This document shows positions 16,316 to 24,942 of a stretch of DNA of 48,770 nt, piece after piece. The notes beneath the pieces were generated by a model, which was not told the DNA's origin, did not search any database, and saw nothing but the letters and a program-made list of their open reading frames with translations. A program made the translations under genes and the position numbers. The stretch is from Actinophytocola sp036402745. Its GTDB lineage: Bacteria; Actinomycetota; Actinomycetes; Mycobacteriales; Pseudonocardiaceae. The stretch is from the NCBI RefSeq assembly GCF_036402745.1, contig NZ_DASWSJ010000408.1, positions 1-48,770 of the forward strand. The letters are read 5' to 3'. How positions within the stretch are numbered: position 1 is the first letter of the stretch; each line of letters begins with the position of its first letter.

Positions 16316-16676
16316 GGTGCAACCTCACGTCGGCCCGCACGCCCTGGTCGGTGAGGCTCTGCCGCACCTTGCCGATGAGCCGCCGGTGGACGACGTCGCG
16401 CAGGAGCCGCGGGGTGAGGACGGTGAGCGGGCGGGTGAGCGCGCTTTCCTTGTGCGCCAGCTCGAAGAGGTTGAGGATCTCGACCGCGACGACGTGCCTG
16501 GCGCCGACCCCGAAGGTCCGCGACAGCTCCGGCGGCAGCGCGTCGATCTCGTCGACCAGCTCGTCGACCCGCTCCCCCAGCAGCCCGACGTCCGACCGGA
16601 GCACCCGCAGCTCCCGCACCGCGAGCCCGAGCACCCCGACTCCGACGAGAACGAGCACCAGCCCAACGACCGACAT
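16305..16676 (-). CDS. Membrane-anchored hypothetical protein
   Basis: About 123 residues: an N-terminal membrane helix (SVVGLVLVLVGVGVLGLAV), then a predicted coiled or helical region (LRSDVGLLGERVDELVDEIDALP) and a basic C-terminal domain (VLTPRLLRDVVHRRLIGKVRQSLTDQG). ATG 16676 is chosen because GGAGG lies 8 nt upstream; the GTG at 16685 would overlap that site. Downstream of EspG by 81 nt on the same strand. Function unknown. Confidence 0.78.
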   Translation of the reverse strand: MSVVGLVLVLVGVGVLGLAVRELRVLRSDVGLLGERVDELVDEIDALPPELSRTFGVGARHVVAVEILNLFELAHKESALTRPLTVLTPRLLRDVVHRRLIGKVRQSLTDQGVRADVRLHRAR

Positions 16677-16757
16677 CAGGCCCACCTCCGCGCGACAACG
16701 CTACGGACCCGGTACCACCCACCGAACCGCCACCCGGCCCCGGATGTCGGCCACACC

Positions 16758-17528
16758 TCAGCCGAGCAGGGAGCGGTGCATCTCCTGCAGGCGGCGGACC
16801 AGGTCGGTCCGGGACGCCGGGGCGACCAGGACCCGGTGCTCGCCGTCGCCGGCGTCGGTCATGTGGTTGAGCCAGCGGCCGGTGGGGGTGTCGGCGTAGC
16901 GCAGCGGGTACGGGACGGCGCGGCGTCTGGCCATCCGGTCGCGTACGGCCACGTACAGCTCGCCGCCGCCGGTGGTGGGCTGGGCGGCGATCTGCTGGAC
17001 GGCCCGCACGTCCGGCGGCGCGGGCCGGCTGCCCACCCCGGCCTCGGTGCGGTGCCGGCCGCCCACCGCGGCCAGCGCCTCCGAGCGCAGGATGCTGTGC
17101 GCCTCACCGCGGGCCGGGGGGACCTCGGGGGTCTGCGCCACCAGCACCTGCGGCAGCGACTCCGGCCGGATCTGGTTCAGCGTGACCGTGTCGCCGTCGC
17201 GGACGGCGAGGACGGCCTCGCGGCCGATGGCGGCGGCGAGCACCGCCCGGGTGGTGTCGCCCTCGTTGACCCAGCCGTAGAACTCCGCGCCCGCCCGGCA
17301 CAGCACGGTGAGCGACGCGACCAGCTCGACGTCCAGCCGGCCGCGGTTGTCGAGCAGCCCCAGCCGGATGAACTCCTGGCGGGTCTGCGTCTCGAGCTGG
17401 TGCTGGAACGCCTTCGGCCGCCACTTCGCCGGCGGCGCCAGCGTGACGTGCAGCTCGCCGAGGTTCTCCAGCCGCACCAGGCGGACCAGCGCCTCGGCCG
17501 GCATCGTCAGCGGGCTCGCGAGTACCAC
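16758..17528 (-). CDS. ESX secretion-associated protein EspG-like
   Basis: A 256-residue protein of the EspG family, the cytosolic chaperone that binds the helical tip of PPE proteins before type VII secretion. Visible features are the N-terminal LVRLENLGELHVTLAPPAKW, a central GLLDNRGRLDVELVASLTVLCRAGAEFYGWVNEG and a C-terminal GRWLNHMTDAGDGEHRVLVAPASRTDLVRRLQEM. It starts at GTG 17528, 6 nt after the PPE-like stop, so the two are co-translated partners. No ESX core genes (eccB-E, mycP, esxA/B) are in the window; the secretion machine must be elsewhere. Confidence 0.85.
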   Translation of the reverse strand: MVLASPLTMPAEALVRLVRLENLGELHVTLAPPAKWRPKAFQHQLETQTRQEFIRLGLLDNRGRLDVELVASLTVLCRAGAEFYGWVNEGDTTRAVLAAAIGREAVLAVRDGDTVTLNQIRPESLPQVLVAQTPEVPPARGEAHSILRSEALAAVGGRHRTEAGVGSRPAPPDVRAVQQIAAQPTTGGGELYVAVRDRMARRRAVPYPLRYADTPTGRWLNHMTDAGDGEHRVLVAPASRTDLVRRLQEMHRSLLG

Positions 17529-17534
17529 GGCGCC

Positions 17535-18791
17535 CTACTCGCCGATCACCGGCGGCGCGGTGACCTCGTCGGAGCCGAACGTCTCGTCCGGGTCGGGCTC
17601 GACCAGGAACGACGGCCGCTCGTGCTCGCCGTCCTCGCTGTTCTGACCGCGACCGCCGCCGCCCATGCCGCCCATGCCGCCGCGGCCGCCGGAGCCACCG
17701 GCCCCGCCTCGACCGGCCGCGCCTTCCGCGGCCGCCGCCGCACCGGCACCACCCGGGCCGAAGCCGCCACCGGGACCACGCCCGGCACCCGCCCCGCCCG
17801 CGCCACCGCCGGCGCCGCCGGAGCCACCGGGACCGAAACCGCCACCACGCGGGCCGAACCCGCCCGGACCGCGACCCCCGGGTCCGCCGCCGGCGCCACC
17901 GCCCGGGCCGAAGGTGCCGCCTGGGACGACGCCCGGCAGGTTCTGGCCACCCGGGCCGTTCGGCGGGCCGCCCGGCGGGACCGGGACGCGCCACGGGTCG
18001 AGCGAGCGCGGCGGGGTGTACTGCTCGGGCCGGGTCTGGTTCAGCTCACCCGGCGGCCGGTTGCCCACGTCCGGCCGGGTCTGGCTGGTGAGGGTCTGGT
18101 CGTGCGTCTGCGGAAGGGAGGTGTTGCGCGAGTTGTCGGTGCCGTTGCGTTTCGACGGGTCACCGGGCTGCGGCGGGCGGATCGGCCGGATCGGCCCGGG
18201 CGGCCACACGACTGGCTTGCGCACGCCGATCTCCGACTTGTCCGCCGCGATCGAGCCGTAGGAGGTGGGCATGCGGTTGGCGTTGTTCTCGGTGGCGCCC
18301 TCGTAGGCCTCCATGACCGCGACGTTCATCTCGTTGGCCGCGTTGACCTCGGTCATCCGGCGCTCGTAGTTGCGGCCGGCGCTGCCGAGGGTGGTGACGT
18401 TGTCCCAGATGCCCGGCTTGTCCGGCGTCGGCGGGATCTCCCGCACCGAGCTCTTGGCCGAGGAGAACACGTCGGTCTGGTCGGTCATCACCATCTGCGC
18501 GGCGGTCATCGAGTCCTGTGCGGTGCCGTGCTCGACGGCGAGCGGGGCCGCGCCGCGTCGGGCCGCGCCCGCCGCGTCGCCCTGCCAGGCCGACTCCATC
18601 ATGTTGGTGAGCCGGACGATCGAGTCGACCCGGCCCTTGTAGTGGTCGACCAACTGCTGCACGCTCGTCGAGGCGTGGGTGAGCCCGCGGCCGTCGTCGC
18701 CGGTGCCGCCGTGGAAGTTGCGGTAGATCTCCTCACCGCTCCAGCCGAACGCGCCCCCGCCACCGAAGACACTGCTGTCGAAAACGCTCAT
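17535..18791 (-). CDS. PPE-like / WXG-type secreted protein with Gly-rich tail
   Basis: 418 residues. The first 180 form a helical PPE/WXG-like domain with ESAWQGDAAGAARRGAAPL (W-x-G turn) between two long helices. Residues about 195-290 are Pro/Arg/Thr-rich, and about 290-385 are very Gly-rich (GPGG, GGAGG repeats), ending in an acidic tail (EDGEHERPSFLVEPDPDETF). Likely an ESX substrate; the canonical W-x-G is present but I do not see a clear YxxxD/E export signal. Lies between a PE-like partner (46 nt upstream) and EspG. The repetitive Gly tail may bind wall polymers or simply be disordered. Confidence 0.82.
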   Translation of the reverse strand: MSVFDSSVFGGGGAFGWSGEEIYRNFHGGTGDDGRGLTHASTSVQQLVDHYKGRVDSIVRLTNMMESAWQGDAAGAARRGAAPLAVEHGTAQDSMTAAQMVMTDQTDVFSSAKSSVREIPPTPDKPGIWDNVTTLGSAGRNYERRMTEVNAANEMNVAVMEAYEGATENNANRMPTSYGSIAADKSEIGVRKPVVWPPGPIRPIRPPQPGDPSKRNGTDNSRNTSLPQTHDQTLTSQTRPDVGNRPPGELNQTRPEQYTPPRSLDPWRVPVPPGGPPNGPGGQNLPGVVPGGTFGPGGGAGGGPGGRGPGGFGPRGGGFGPGGSGGAGGGAGGAGAGRGPGGGFGPGGAGAAAAAEGAAGRGGAGGSGGRGGMGGMGGGGRGQNSEDGEHERPSFLVEPDPDETFGSDEVTAPPVIGE

Positions 18792-18837
18792 GCCATACCC
18801 CCTGAGTGCAGGGACTCCCTTCGCTGCGGCGACCTGG

Positions 18838-19356
18838 TCACGTCGGGTAGACGCGGCGCATGCTGGTGTGGGCCGCGTCCTCCGTGGTCTGCATCTGCGC
18901 CCGGGCCTTCTCGAGGTTGGCGAGGAAGGTCTCGGCGTACTTCAGCATCTCGACGCTGTGCTTCCACATGACCCGCAGCGACTCGCGGGCCGCGTCGGCC
19001 TGCATGAGGCTCATCGGGTCGCCGGCCGGCTGGTTGACGACGTCGGCGGTGGACAGGATCTGGTCGCGGTCGCCCATGATCGAGGTGATCTCCTGGCGCC
19101 ACGCCCCGATGACGGCGTCGAGCTCGGGCAGGCTCGCGAACATGAACTTGCCGCCCGAGCCACCGCCCCCGGCGGACGTCTTCCAGTCGGCGCCCAGCAG
19201 CGCAGAGACCCAGCCGGTGACCTTCGTGGCGGCGATCTCCTGGTTGATCTGGTCCGCGGGCGTGCCCGCGTCCTGCTGCGCACCGCCCCGGTTCTGTTGC
19301 TCAGCGGTTGCACCGTCAGGCACGCCCACCACACCCCTCGTCCCGCCGTTCACCAT
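18838..19356 (-). CDS. PE/WXG100-like partner protein, hypothetical
   Basis: 172 residues: a disordered Gly/Gln-rich N-terminus (about 1-40), WVSALLGADWKT, a Gly-rich hinge, then a helical hairpin (LPELDAVIGAWRQEITSIMGDRDQILSTADVV and DAARESLRVMWKHSVEMLKYAETFLANLEKARAQMQTTEDAAHTSM). Helical hairpin shape and position directly before a PPE-like gene suggest the PE-type partner. ATG 19356 has AGGGA 7 nt upstream. No recognised Pfam motif by eye, so the assignment rests on context. Confidence 0.75.
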   Translation of the reverse strand: MVNGGTRGVVGVPDGATAEQQNRGGAQQDAGTPADQINQEIAATKVTGWVSALLGADWKTSAGGGGSGGKFMFASLPELDAVIGAWRQEITSIMGDRDQILSTADVVNQPAGDPMSLMQADAARESLRVMWKHSVEMLKYAETFLANLEKARAQMQTTEDAAHTSMRRVYPT

Positions 19357-19501
19357 GATCGATCCCTGAGCTTACCGCCTGTGACCAGGCCGGACACCCG
19401 GGGATTGGGACGTGGGCAGTCGTGTACCGGCCCCGCACCACGTCCCGGCGGCCAGACCATACGACACGGCGCCGACGGTCGCTGGCCATTCGGTCAAGAA
19501 A

Positions 19502-20368
19502 TCACGGCAGGAAGTCGAGCAGGGCCTTCGCGAGCTCCCCGGGCGCCTCCTCAGCCATGTGGTGACCCGAGTCGATCACGCCGCCCCGCAGGTCAGCGGC
19601 CCATGGCCGCCAGACCTCGAGCACGTCGCCGTACAGCTCCGCCAGGTCGTCGTGGGCCGACCACAGCACGAGCGTCGGGCAGGCCAGCGTGCGGCCGGCC
19701 GCCCGGTCCGCGTCGTCGGCCGCGCGGTCGACGCCGAGGCCCGCCCGGTAGTCCTCCAGCATCGCCTTGACCGTGTCCGGGTCGCGGATCGCGTGCCGGA
19801 AGTCGGCGAAGTTCTCCGCGCCGAGCCGCTGCGGGGTGTTGCGGTCGCCGACCCGGTACCACTCGTCCGGGTCGGCGTTGATCGCGCGCTCGGGCTTGTC
19901 CGGCAGCCCGAAGAAGAACCAGTGCGCCCACGCCTGGGCGAACCTGGCGTCGCAGCGGGCCAGCGCCTCGCCGATCGGCACGCTGTCCAGCACGGCCAGC
20001 GCGGTGACCACCTCCGGGCGGTCCATCGCCAGCCGGAACGCGACGTAGCTGCCTCGGTCGTGGCCGACGACCGCGAACCGCTCGTGGCCGAGCACCCGCA
20101 TCAGCTCGACGCAGTCGGCCGCCATCGCCCGCTTCGAGTAGGGCGCGTGGTCCGGCGTGGTCGGCGGCTTGTCCGACCGGCCGTAGCCACGCAGGTCAGG
20201 GCACACGACGGTGTACCTCGTGGCGAGCACGGGGGCGACCCGGTACCAGGTGGTGTGCGTGCGCGGGTGGCCGTGCAGCAACAGCACCGCCGGCCCGCGG
20301 CCGCCGTGCCGCACCCGCAGCGTCACCTCACCGGCGTCGATGCCCTCCAGCGCGAAGTTGTCGAACAC
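19502..20368 (-). CDS. Alpha/beta hydrolase, fluoroacetate (haloacetate) dehalogenase-like
   Basis: 288 residues. Starts best at GTG 20368 (VFDNFALEGIDAGEVTLRVRHGGRGPAVLLLHGHPRTHTTW), which matches fluoroacetate dehalogenase N-termini; a TTG 12 nt upstream is less likely. Nucleophile Asp in GHDRGSY, catalytic His in DSGHHMAEEAP, and the halide-pocket His-Trp in RFAQAWAHWFFFGLPDKPE are all present, as is a later Tyr (DDYRAGLG). The family hydrolyses C-F or C-Cl bonds of short haloacids, but epoxide hydrolases are close relatives. It is the last gene of the aminotransferase-mmsA operon, 17 nt after mmsA. Confidence 0.85.
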   Translation of the reverse strand: MFDNFALEGIDAGEVTLRVRHGGRGPAVLLLHGHPRTHTTWYRVAPVLATRYTVVCPDLRGYGRSDKPPTTPDHAPYSKRAMAADCVELMRVLGHERFAVVGHDRGSYVAFRLAMDRPEVVTALAVLDSVPIGEALARCDARFAQAWAHWFFFGLPDKPERAINADPDEWYRVGDRNTPQRLGAENFADFRHAIRDPDTVKAMLEDYRAGLGVDRAADDADRAAGRTLACPTLVLWSAHDDLAELYGDVLEVWRPWAADLRGGVIDSGHHMAEEAPGELAKALLDFLP

Positions 20369-20385
20369 CGCCCGATTCAACCCCG

Positions 20386-21882
20386 TCAGTCATTGCGCGG
20401 GAAGCCCAGATTCACCCCACCGTGCGACGGGTCGAGCCAGCGCGAGGTGACCACCTTGGTGCGGGTGAAGAAGTGCAGCCCGTCCGGGCCGTAGGCGTGC
20501 GTGTCGCCGAACAGCGAGGACTTCCAGCCGCCGAAGGAGTAGTAGCCGACGGGCACCGGGATCGGCACGTTGACCCCGACCATGCCGACCTCGATCTCGT
20601 TCTGGAACCGCCGCGCGGCGCCGCCGTCGTTGGTGAAGATCGCGACGCCGTTGCCGTACGGGTTGTCGTTGACCAGCGTCACCGCCGACTCGTAGGTGTC
20701 CGAGCGGACCACGGACAGCACCGGGCCGAAGATCTCGTCGGTGTAGATCGACATGTCCGGGCCGACGTGGTCGAACAGCGTGGGGCCGAGCCAGAAGCCC
20801 CCGGCGGCGCCGTCGATCTCGTGGTCGCGGCCGTCCACCACCAGCGAGGCGCCCGCCGACAGCCCGGCGTCCACATAGGACGTCACGCGGTCCCGGTGCG
20901 CGCCGGTGACCAGCGGGCCCATCTCGCAGCCCGGCCGGCGGCCGTCGCCCACGCGCAGCCCGGCCATCCGCTCGCGGATCTTCGCCACGAGCTCGTCGCC
21001 GACCGGGTCCACCGCGACGACGACGGACACGGCCATGCACCGCTCCCCCGCCGAGCCGAACCCGGCCGACACCGCGGCGTCCGCGGCGAGGTCGAGGTCG
21101 GCGTCGGGCAGCACGACCATGTGGTTCTTCGCCCCGCCGAGCGCCTGGACCCGCTTGCCGTGGCTGGTGCCGGTATCGTAGACGTAGCGCGCGATCGGCG
21201 TGGAGCCGACGAACGAGATGCCGCGCACGGCCGGGTGCGACAGCAGCCCGTCGACCGCGACCTTGTCGCCGTGCAGCACGTTGAGCACGCCGTCGGGCAG
21301 GCCGGCGCGGGCCCACAGCTCGGCCACGAAGTTCGACGCGGACGGGTCCTTCTCCGAGGGCTTGAGCACGACCGTGTTGCCGCAGGCGATCGCGTTGGGC
21401 ACGAACCACAGCGGCACCATCGCGGGGAAGTTGAACGGCGAGATCACCCCGACCACGCCCAGCGGCTGGCGCATCGAGTACACGTCCACCCTGGTCGAGA
21501 CGTTCTCGCTGAACCCGCCCTTGAGCAGCGCCGGGATCCCGCAGGCGAACTCGACGTTCTCCAGCGCCCGCGCCACCTCGCCGGCCGCGTCGTCGAGCAC
21601 CTTGCCGTGCTCGGCGGTGACGATGGCGGCGAGCTCGTCCTTGTGCTGGTTGAGCAGCTCGCGGAACGCGAACAGCACCTTCGACCGGCCCGCGAGCGAG
21701 GTGTCGCGCCACGCGGGGAACGCCCGCGCGGCCGCCTGCACCGCTTCGTCCACTTCGGACTGAGCGGCGAAGTCGACGTGCGCGGCGACCTCGCCGGTGG
21801 CCGGGTCGAACACCTCACCCCTGCGCTCGGCGACCCCGGCCCACGGCTTGCCGTCGATCCAGTGGCTGATCCGGCCCGCCAT
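20386..21882 (-). CDS. mmsA: CoA-acylating methylmalonate-/malonate-semialdehyde dehydrogenase
   Basis: 498 residues of the aldehyde dehydrogenase superfamily with features of the CoA-dependent MmsA branch: SPFNFPAMVPLWFVPNAIACGNTVVLKPSEKDP, GGAKNHMVVLPDADLDLA, the catalytic Cys in GSAGERCMAVS, and the C-terminal PVGYYSFGGWKSSLFGD and GLHFFTRTKVVTSRW. It converts methylmalonate or malonate semialdehyde to propionyl- or acetyl-CoA with NAD and CoA. Its ATG shares one base with the aminotransferase stop (TGATG). With the omega-aminotransferase it completes degradation of beta-alanine or beta-aminoisobutyrate. Confidence 0.94.
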   Translation of the reverse strand: MAGRISHWIDGKPWAGVAERRGEVFDPATGEVAAHVDFAAQSEVDEAVQAAARAFPAWRDTSLAGRSKVLFAFRELLNQHKDELAAIVTAEHGKVLDDAAGEVARALENVEFACGIPALLKGGFSENVSTRVDVYSMRQPLGVVGVISPFNFPAMVPLWFVPNAIACGNTVVLKPSEKDPSASNFVAELWARAGLPDGVLNVLHGDKVAVDGLLSHPAVRGISFVGSTPIARYVYDTGTSHGKRVQALGGAKNHMVVLPDADLDLAADAAVSAGFGSAGERCMAVSVVVAVDPVGDELVAKIRERMAGLRVGDGRRPGCEMGPLVTGAHRDRVTSYVDAGLSAGASLVVDGRDHEIDGAAGGFWLGPTLFDHVGPDMSIYTDEIFGPVLSVVRSDTYESAVTLVNDNPYGNGVAIFTNDGGAARRFQNEIEVGMVGVNVPIPVPVGYYSFGGWKSSLFGDTHAYGPDGLHFFTRTKVVTSRWLDPSHGGVNLGFPRND

Positions 21883-23195
21883 CACTTCGCCCCGTCCCGC
21901 GTGGTCCCGTCGGCGGCGGCGACGGCCGCGGCCAGGATGTCGAGCGCCTCGGCCAGCTCCTCGGCCGTCAGCGTCATCGGCGGCGCCAGCCGGATGACGT
22001 TGTTGTGCAGCCCGCCCTTGCCGACGAGCAGGCCGTGCCGGCGGGTCTCCTCGAGCACCGTCATGGCCGCCGCGGGCGACGGCGTCATGCCGCCCGGCTC
22101 GACCAGCTCGATGCCGACCATGAGGCCCTTGCCGCGCACGTCGCCGACCACGGGGTGCTTCGCCGCGACCGCCCGCAGGCCGTCGATCAGCTTCGCGCCC
22201 AGCGTCGCGGCGTTGGCCTGCAGGTCGTGGTCCAGCAGGTAGTCCAGCACCGCCCGCGCGCCCACCGTGGACACCGGGTTGCCGCCGAACGTGGAGATCG
22301 AGCTGGCGCCGAGCGAGTCCATGATCTCGCCGCGGGCCACCACGCCGCCGATCGCGAGGCCGTTGCCCAGCCCCTTGGCGAAGGTCATCAGGTCCGGCGT
22401 CACGCCGTGCGCCTGGATGCCCCAGAAGTCGCCGCCGGTGCGGCCCCAGCCGGTCTGCACCTCGTCGGAGATGAACAGGATCCCGTGCTCGGCAAGGACT
22501 TCCGCGAAGCTGCCGAACAACCCGTCCGGCGGCAGCGAGAACCCGCCGACACCCTGGATCGGCTCGGCGATCATGCACGCCACGTCGCCGGAGGTGCCGG
22601 TCTGCAGCACGTCGCGCAGGTCGTCGGTGCACGCGGCGATGTAGTCGGCGTCCGACAGCGCGGCGAACGGGCTGCGGTACCGGTACCCACCGTGCACATA
22701 GGACACCTTGACCGGCGACAGCGAGGACGCGGACCAGCCGCGGTTGCCGGTGACGCCGACCGTCGCGAACGCGCGGCCGTGGTAGGAGTTGCGCAGCGCC
22801 AGCACCTGGTTGCTGCGCCGGTACTGGGTGGCGAGCATCAGCGCGGTCTCGTTGGCCTCGGTGCCGGAGTTGGTGAAGAACACCTTGGCGTCGGGGATCC
22901 CGGACAGCCGGGCGATCCGCTCGGCGAGCTCGACCTGGCTGCGGATCAGGTACAGCGTCGAGGTGTGCAGGATGCCGGTGTCGAGCTGCTTGCGCACGGC
23001 GTCGCTGATCTCGGCGACGTCGTAGCCGATCGCGTTGGTGAGGATGCCGGCGAAGAAGTCGAGGTAGGTCTTGCCGTTCGAGTCGGTCACCCGGCGGCCG
23101 TGCCCGTGCACGATCTCGATCGGGTCGTCGTAGAACAGCGCCATCCAGCTCGGCAGGACGGCACGATGGCGATCGATCAGACGCGGTTCACCCAT
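21882..23195 (-). CDS. Class-III (omega) aminotransferase, probable beta-alanine/beta-aminoisobutyrate transaminase
   Basis: 437 residues, PLP fold type I. Motifs: FFTNSGTEANETALMLA (cofactor phosphate site), NSYHGRAFATVG, EPIQGVGGF, ISDEVQTGWGRTG with the cofactor Asp, and the Lys of TFAKGLGNG. Start at ATG 23195 with a GGGGG ribosome site. Resembles alanine-glyoxylate/beta-alanine-type aminotransferases. Coupling to mmsA and divergence from pucR support a beta-amino acid substrate, giving (methyl)malonate semialdehyde. GABA or another omega-amino acid is the main alternative. Confidence 0.9.
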   Translation of the reverse strand: MGEPRLIDRHRAVLPSWMALFYDDPIEIVHGHGRRVTDSNGKTYLDFFAGILTNAIGYDVAEISDAVRKQLDTGILHTSTLYLIRSQVELAERIARLSGIPDAKVFFTNSGTEANETALMLATQYRRSNQVLALRNSYHGRAFATVGVTGNRGWSASSLSPVKVSYVHGGYRYRSPFAALSDADYIAACTDDLRDVLQTGTSGDVACMIAEPIQGVGGFSLPPDGLFGSFAEVLAEHGILFISDEVQTGWGRTGGDFWGIQAHGVTPDLMTFAKGLGNGLAIGGVVARGEIMDSLGASSISTFGGNPVSTVGARAVLDYLLDHDLQANAATLGAKLIDGLRAVAAKHPVVGDVRGKGLMVGIELVEPGGMTPSPAAAMTVLEETRRHGLLVGKGGLHNNVIRLAPPMTLTAEELAEALDILAAAVAAADGTTRDGAK

Positions 23196-23234
23196 GCCCC
23201 CGAGTGTGGCCGCGCACCCGGGCGCGCGCCATGG

Positions 23235-23277
23235 ACAGTGTGTATCGGCGCCCCCTGGCCGGCCGTACAGTGTGCAC
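23235..23277. promoter_or_regulatory. Two ACAGTGTG direct repeats, candidate PucR operators
   Basis: ACAGTGTGTAT (23235-23245) and ACAGTGTGCAC (23267-23277) are 32 bp apart, about three helical turns, between the divergent aminotransferase and pucR starts. The second ends 3 nt before the pucR ATG, where TACAGT could also serve as a -10 of a leaderless message. Related ACTGTGTG half-sites occur before the NCS1 transporter gene. Confidence 0.55.
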
Positions 23278-23280
23278 AAC

Positions 23281-24900
23281 ATGTACCCGACCGTGTCCGA
23301 TGTGCTCGCGCTGCCGGTGATCCAGCAGGGCCGCGCCACGGTGGTCGCCGGCGCCGGCGGGCTGGACCGGCCGGTGCGCTGGGTGCACATCGCGGAGATC
23401 GCCGACATCGCGCCGCTGCTGCGCGGCGGCGAACTGGTGCTCACCACCGGCATCGCGCTGCCGGACGACCCGGCCGCGCTCACCCGCTACGTCGGCGAGC
23501 TCGCCAGGGCGGGGGTCGTCGGCGTGGTCGTCGAGCTGGTCCGGCACTGGAGCCGCGAGCTGCCGGCCGCGCTGGTGGCCGCCGCCGAGGAGCACGCGCT
23601 GCCGCTGGTCACGCTGTCGCGCGAGACCCGGTTCGTCGCGGTCACCGAGGCGGTGGTCGGGCTGATCGTCGAAGCACAGGTGGCGGAGCTGCGGGCGGCG
23701 GAGCGGGTGCACGAGACGTTCACCGCGCTCACCGTGGCGGGCGCGGAGCCGGCGGAGGTCCTGCGCGAGGTGGCGCGGGCGTCCGGGCTGCCGGTGGTGC
23801 TGGAGACGCTGGGCCACGACGTGCTGGCCTACGACGCGGCCGGCGCCGACCCGGGTGAGCTGGTCGCGGACTGGGCGGCGCGGTCGCGGGCGGTCACCGG
23901 CACCGCGCGGACGAGCTACCACGCCGACACGGGCTGGCTCGTCACCGTGGTCGGCGCGCGGGGCAACGACTGGGGCCGGCTGGTGCTGGTCTGCCGGGGC
24001 GAGCCGGCGCACCGGCAGGTGGTGATCGCCGAGCGGGCCGCCTCCGCGCTGGCCGTGCACCGGCTGGTCGCCCGGGACCGCGAGGGCCTGGAGCGGCACG
24101 CGCACCGGACGCTGCTGACCGAGCTGCTGGCGTCGTCGACCACGCCGGCCGACCTCACCGCGCGGTCGAGCGCGCTCGGGGTGCCGCTGCAACGCCGGCA
24201 CCTGCTCGGCGTGTCCGTGCGCCCGTCGGCGGTGGCCTCGGCCCGGCCGGCGCCGACGATGGCGACCCAGGAGGTGCTGCGTGACCTGGCCGAGGCCACC
24301 GCGCTCGCCGCGCGCCGGGCCCGGGTCGCCGCGCTGGTCGGCGTGGTCGACGACATCTCCGTGCGGGCCTTGCTGTCGCTCACCCCGCAGGCCGACGCGG
24401 CCACCGTGGTCCGCCGGCTCGCGAAGGAGATCCACCAGGCCGCGGCCACCGCGCCGAAGGCCCTGCCGGTGGTGATCGCGGTCGGCACGACCGTCGAGAG
24501 CGTGTCCGAGGCCCGCCGCAGCCTCGTCGAGGCCGCGCACGTGGCGAAGGCCGCGCTCCGCACCCCGGACGGCCGCCCTTACCACCGGCTCGACGACGTC
24601 CGGCTGCGCGGTCTCGTGCACCTGCTGGCCGACGACGACCGGGTGACGGCGTTCGCCTCGCGGGAGCTCGGACCACTCCTGGCCAGGGACGCGGCGCACG
24701 CGAGCCGGCTGCTCGAGGCGCTGCGGCACTTCTGCGAGCACGGCGGCAACAAGTCCGCGGCGGCGTCGGCGGCGCACATGTCGCGGACCGCGTACTACCA
24801 GCAGCTGTCCCGGATCGAGCAGGTGCTGGGCGTGTCGCTGGACGACCCGGAGTCCGTGTTGTCGCTGCACGTGGCCCTGCTGGTGACCGAGATCGGCTGA
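23281..24900 (+). CDS. PucR-family transcriptional regulator
   Basis: 539 residues: N-terminal PucR ligand-binding domain (about 1-125; VSDVLALPVIQQGRATVVAGAGGLDRPVRWVHIAEIADIAPLLRGGELVLTTG), a central GGDEF-like CdaR-type domain (about 300-410) and a C-terminal PucR helix-turn-helix (LLEALRHFCEHGGNKSAAASAAHMSRTAYYQQLSRIEQVLGVSLDDPE). In Bacillus PucR controls purine/allantoin use; actinobacterial members also control pyrimidine, hydantoin or amine genes. Located between the two catabolic operons it probably controls, with shared candidate operators in both intergenic regions. No ribosome site is visible, consistent with leaderless translation. Confidence 0.93.
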   Translation: MYPTVSDVLALPVIQQGRATVVAGAGGLDRPVRWVHIAEIADIAPLLRGGELVLTTGIALPDDPAALTRYVGELARAGVVGVVVELVRHWSRELPAALVAAAEEHALPLVTLSRETRFVAVTEAVVGLIVEAQVAELRAAERVHETFTALTVAGAEPAEVLREVARASGLPVVLETLGHDVLAYDAAGADPGELVADWAARSRAVTGTARTSYHADTGWLVTVVGARGNDWGRLVLVCRGEPAHRQVVIAERAASALAVHRLVARDREGLERHAHRTLLTELLASSTTPADLTARSSALGVPLQRRHLLGVSVRPSAVASARPAPTMATQEVLRDLAEATALAARRARVAALVGVVDDISVRALLSLTPQADAATVVRRLAKEIHQAAATAPKALPVVIAVGTTVESVSEARRSLVEAAHVAKAALRTPDGRPYHRLDDVRLRGLVHLLADDDRVTAFASRELGPLLARDAAHASRLLEALRHFCEHGGNKSAAASAAHMSRTAYYQQLSRIEQVLGVSLDDPESVLSLHVALLVTEIG

Positions 24901-24942
24901 CTCGTCGGGCCGGGTGTCGGTGGGGTGGCGGATGATGGCCGG

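Noticed and set aside
17650..17960. Collagen-like or plus-strand Pro-rich protein in the PPE-like tail
   Set aside because: The plus-strand Pro-rich frame is the complement of the Gly-rich tail; the minus frame continues from a real N-terminal domain with a ribosome-coupled neighbour.
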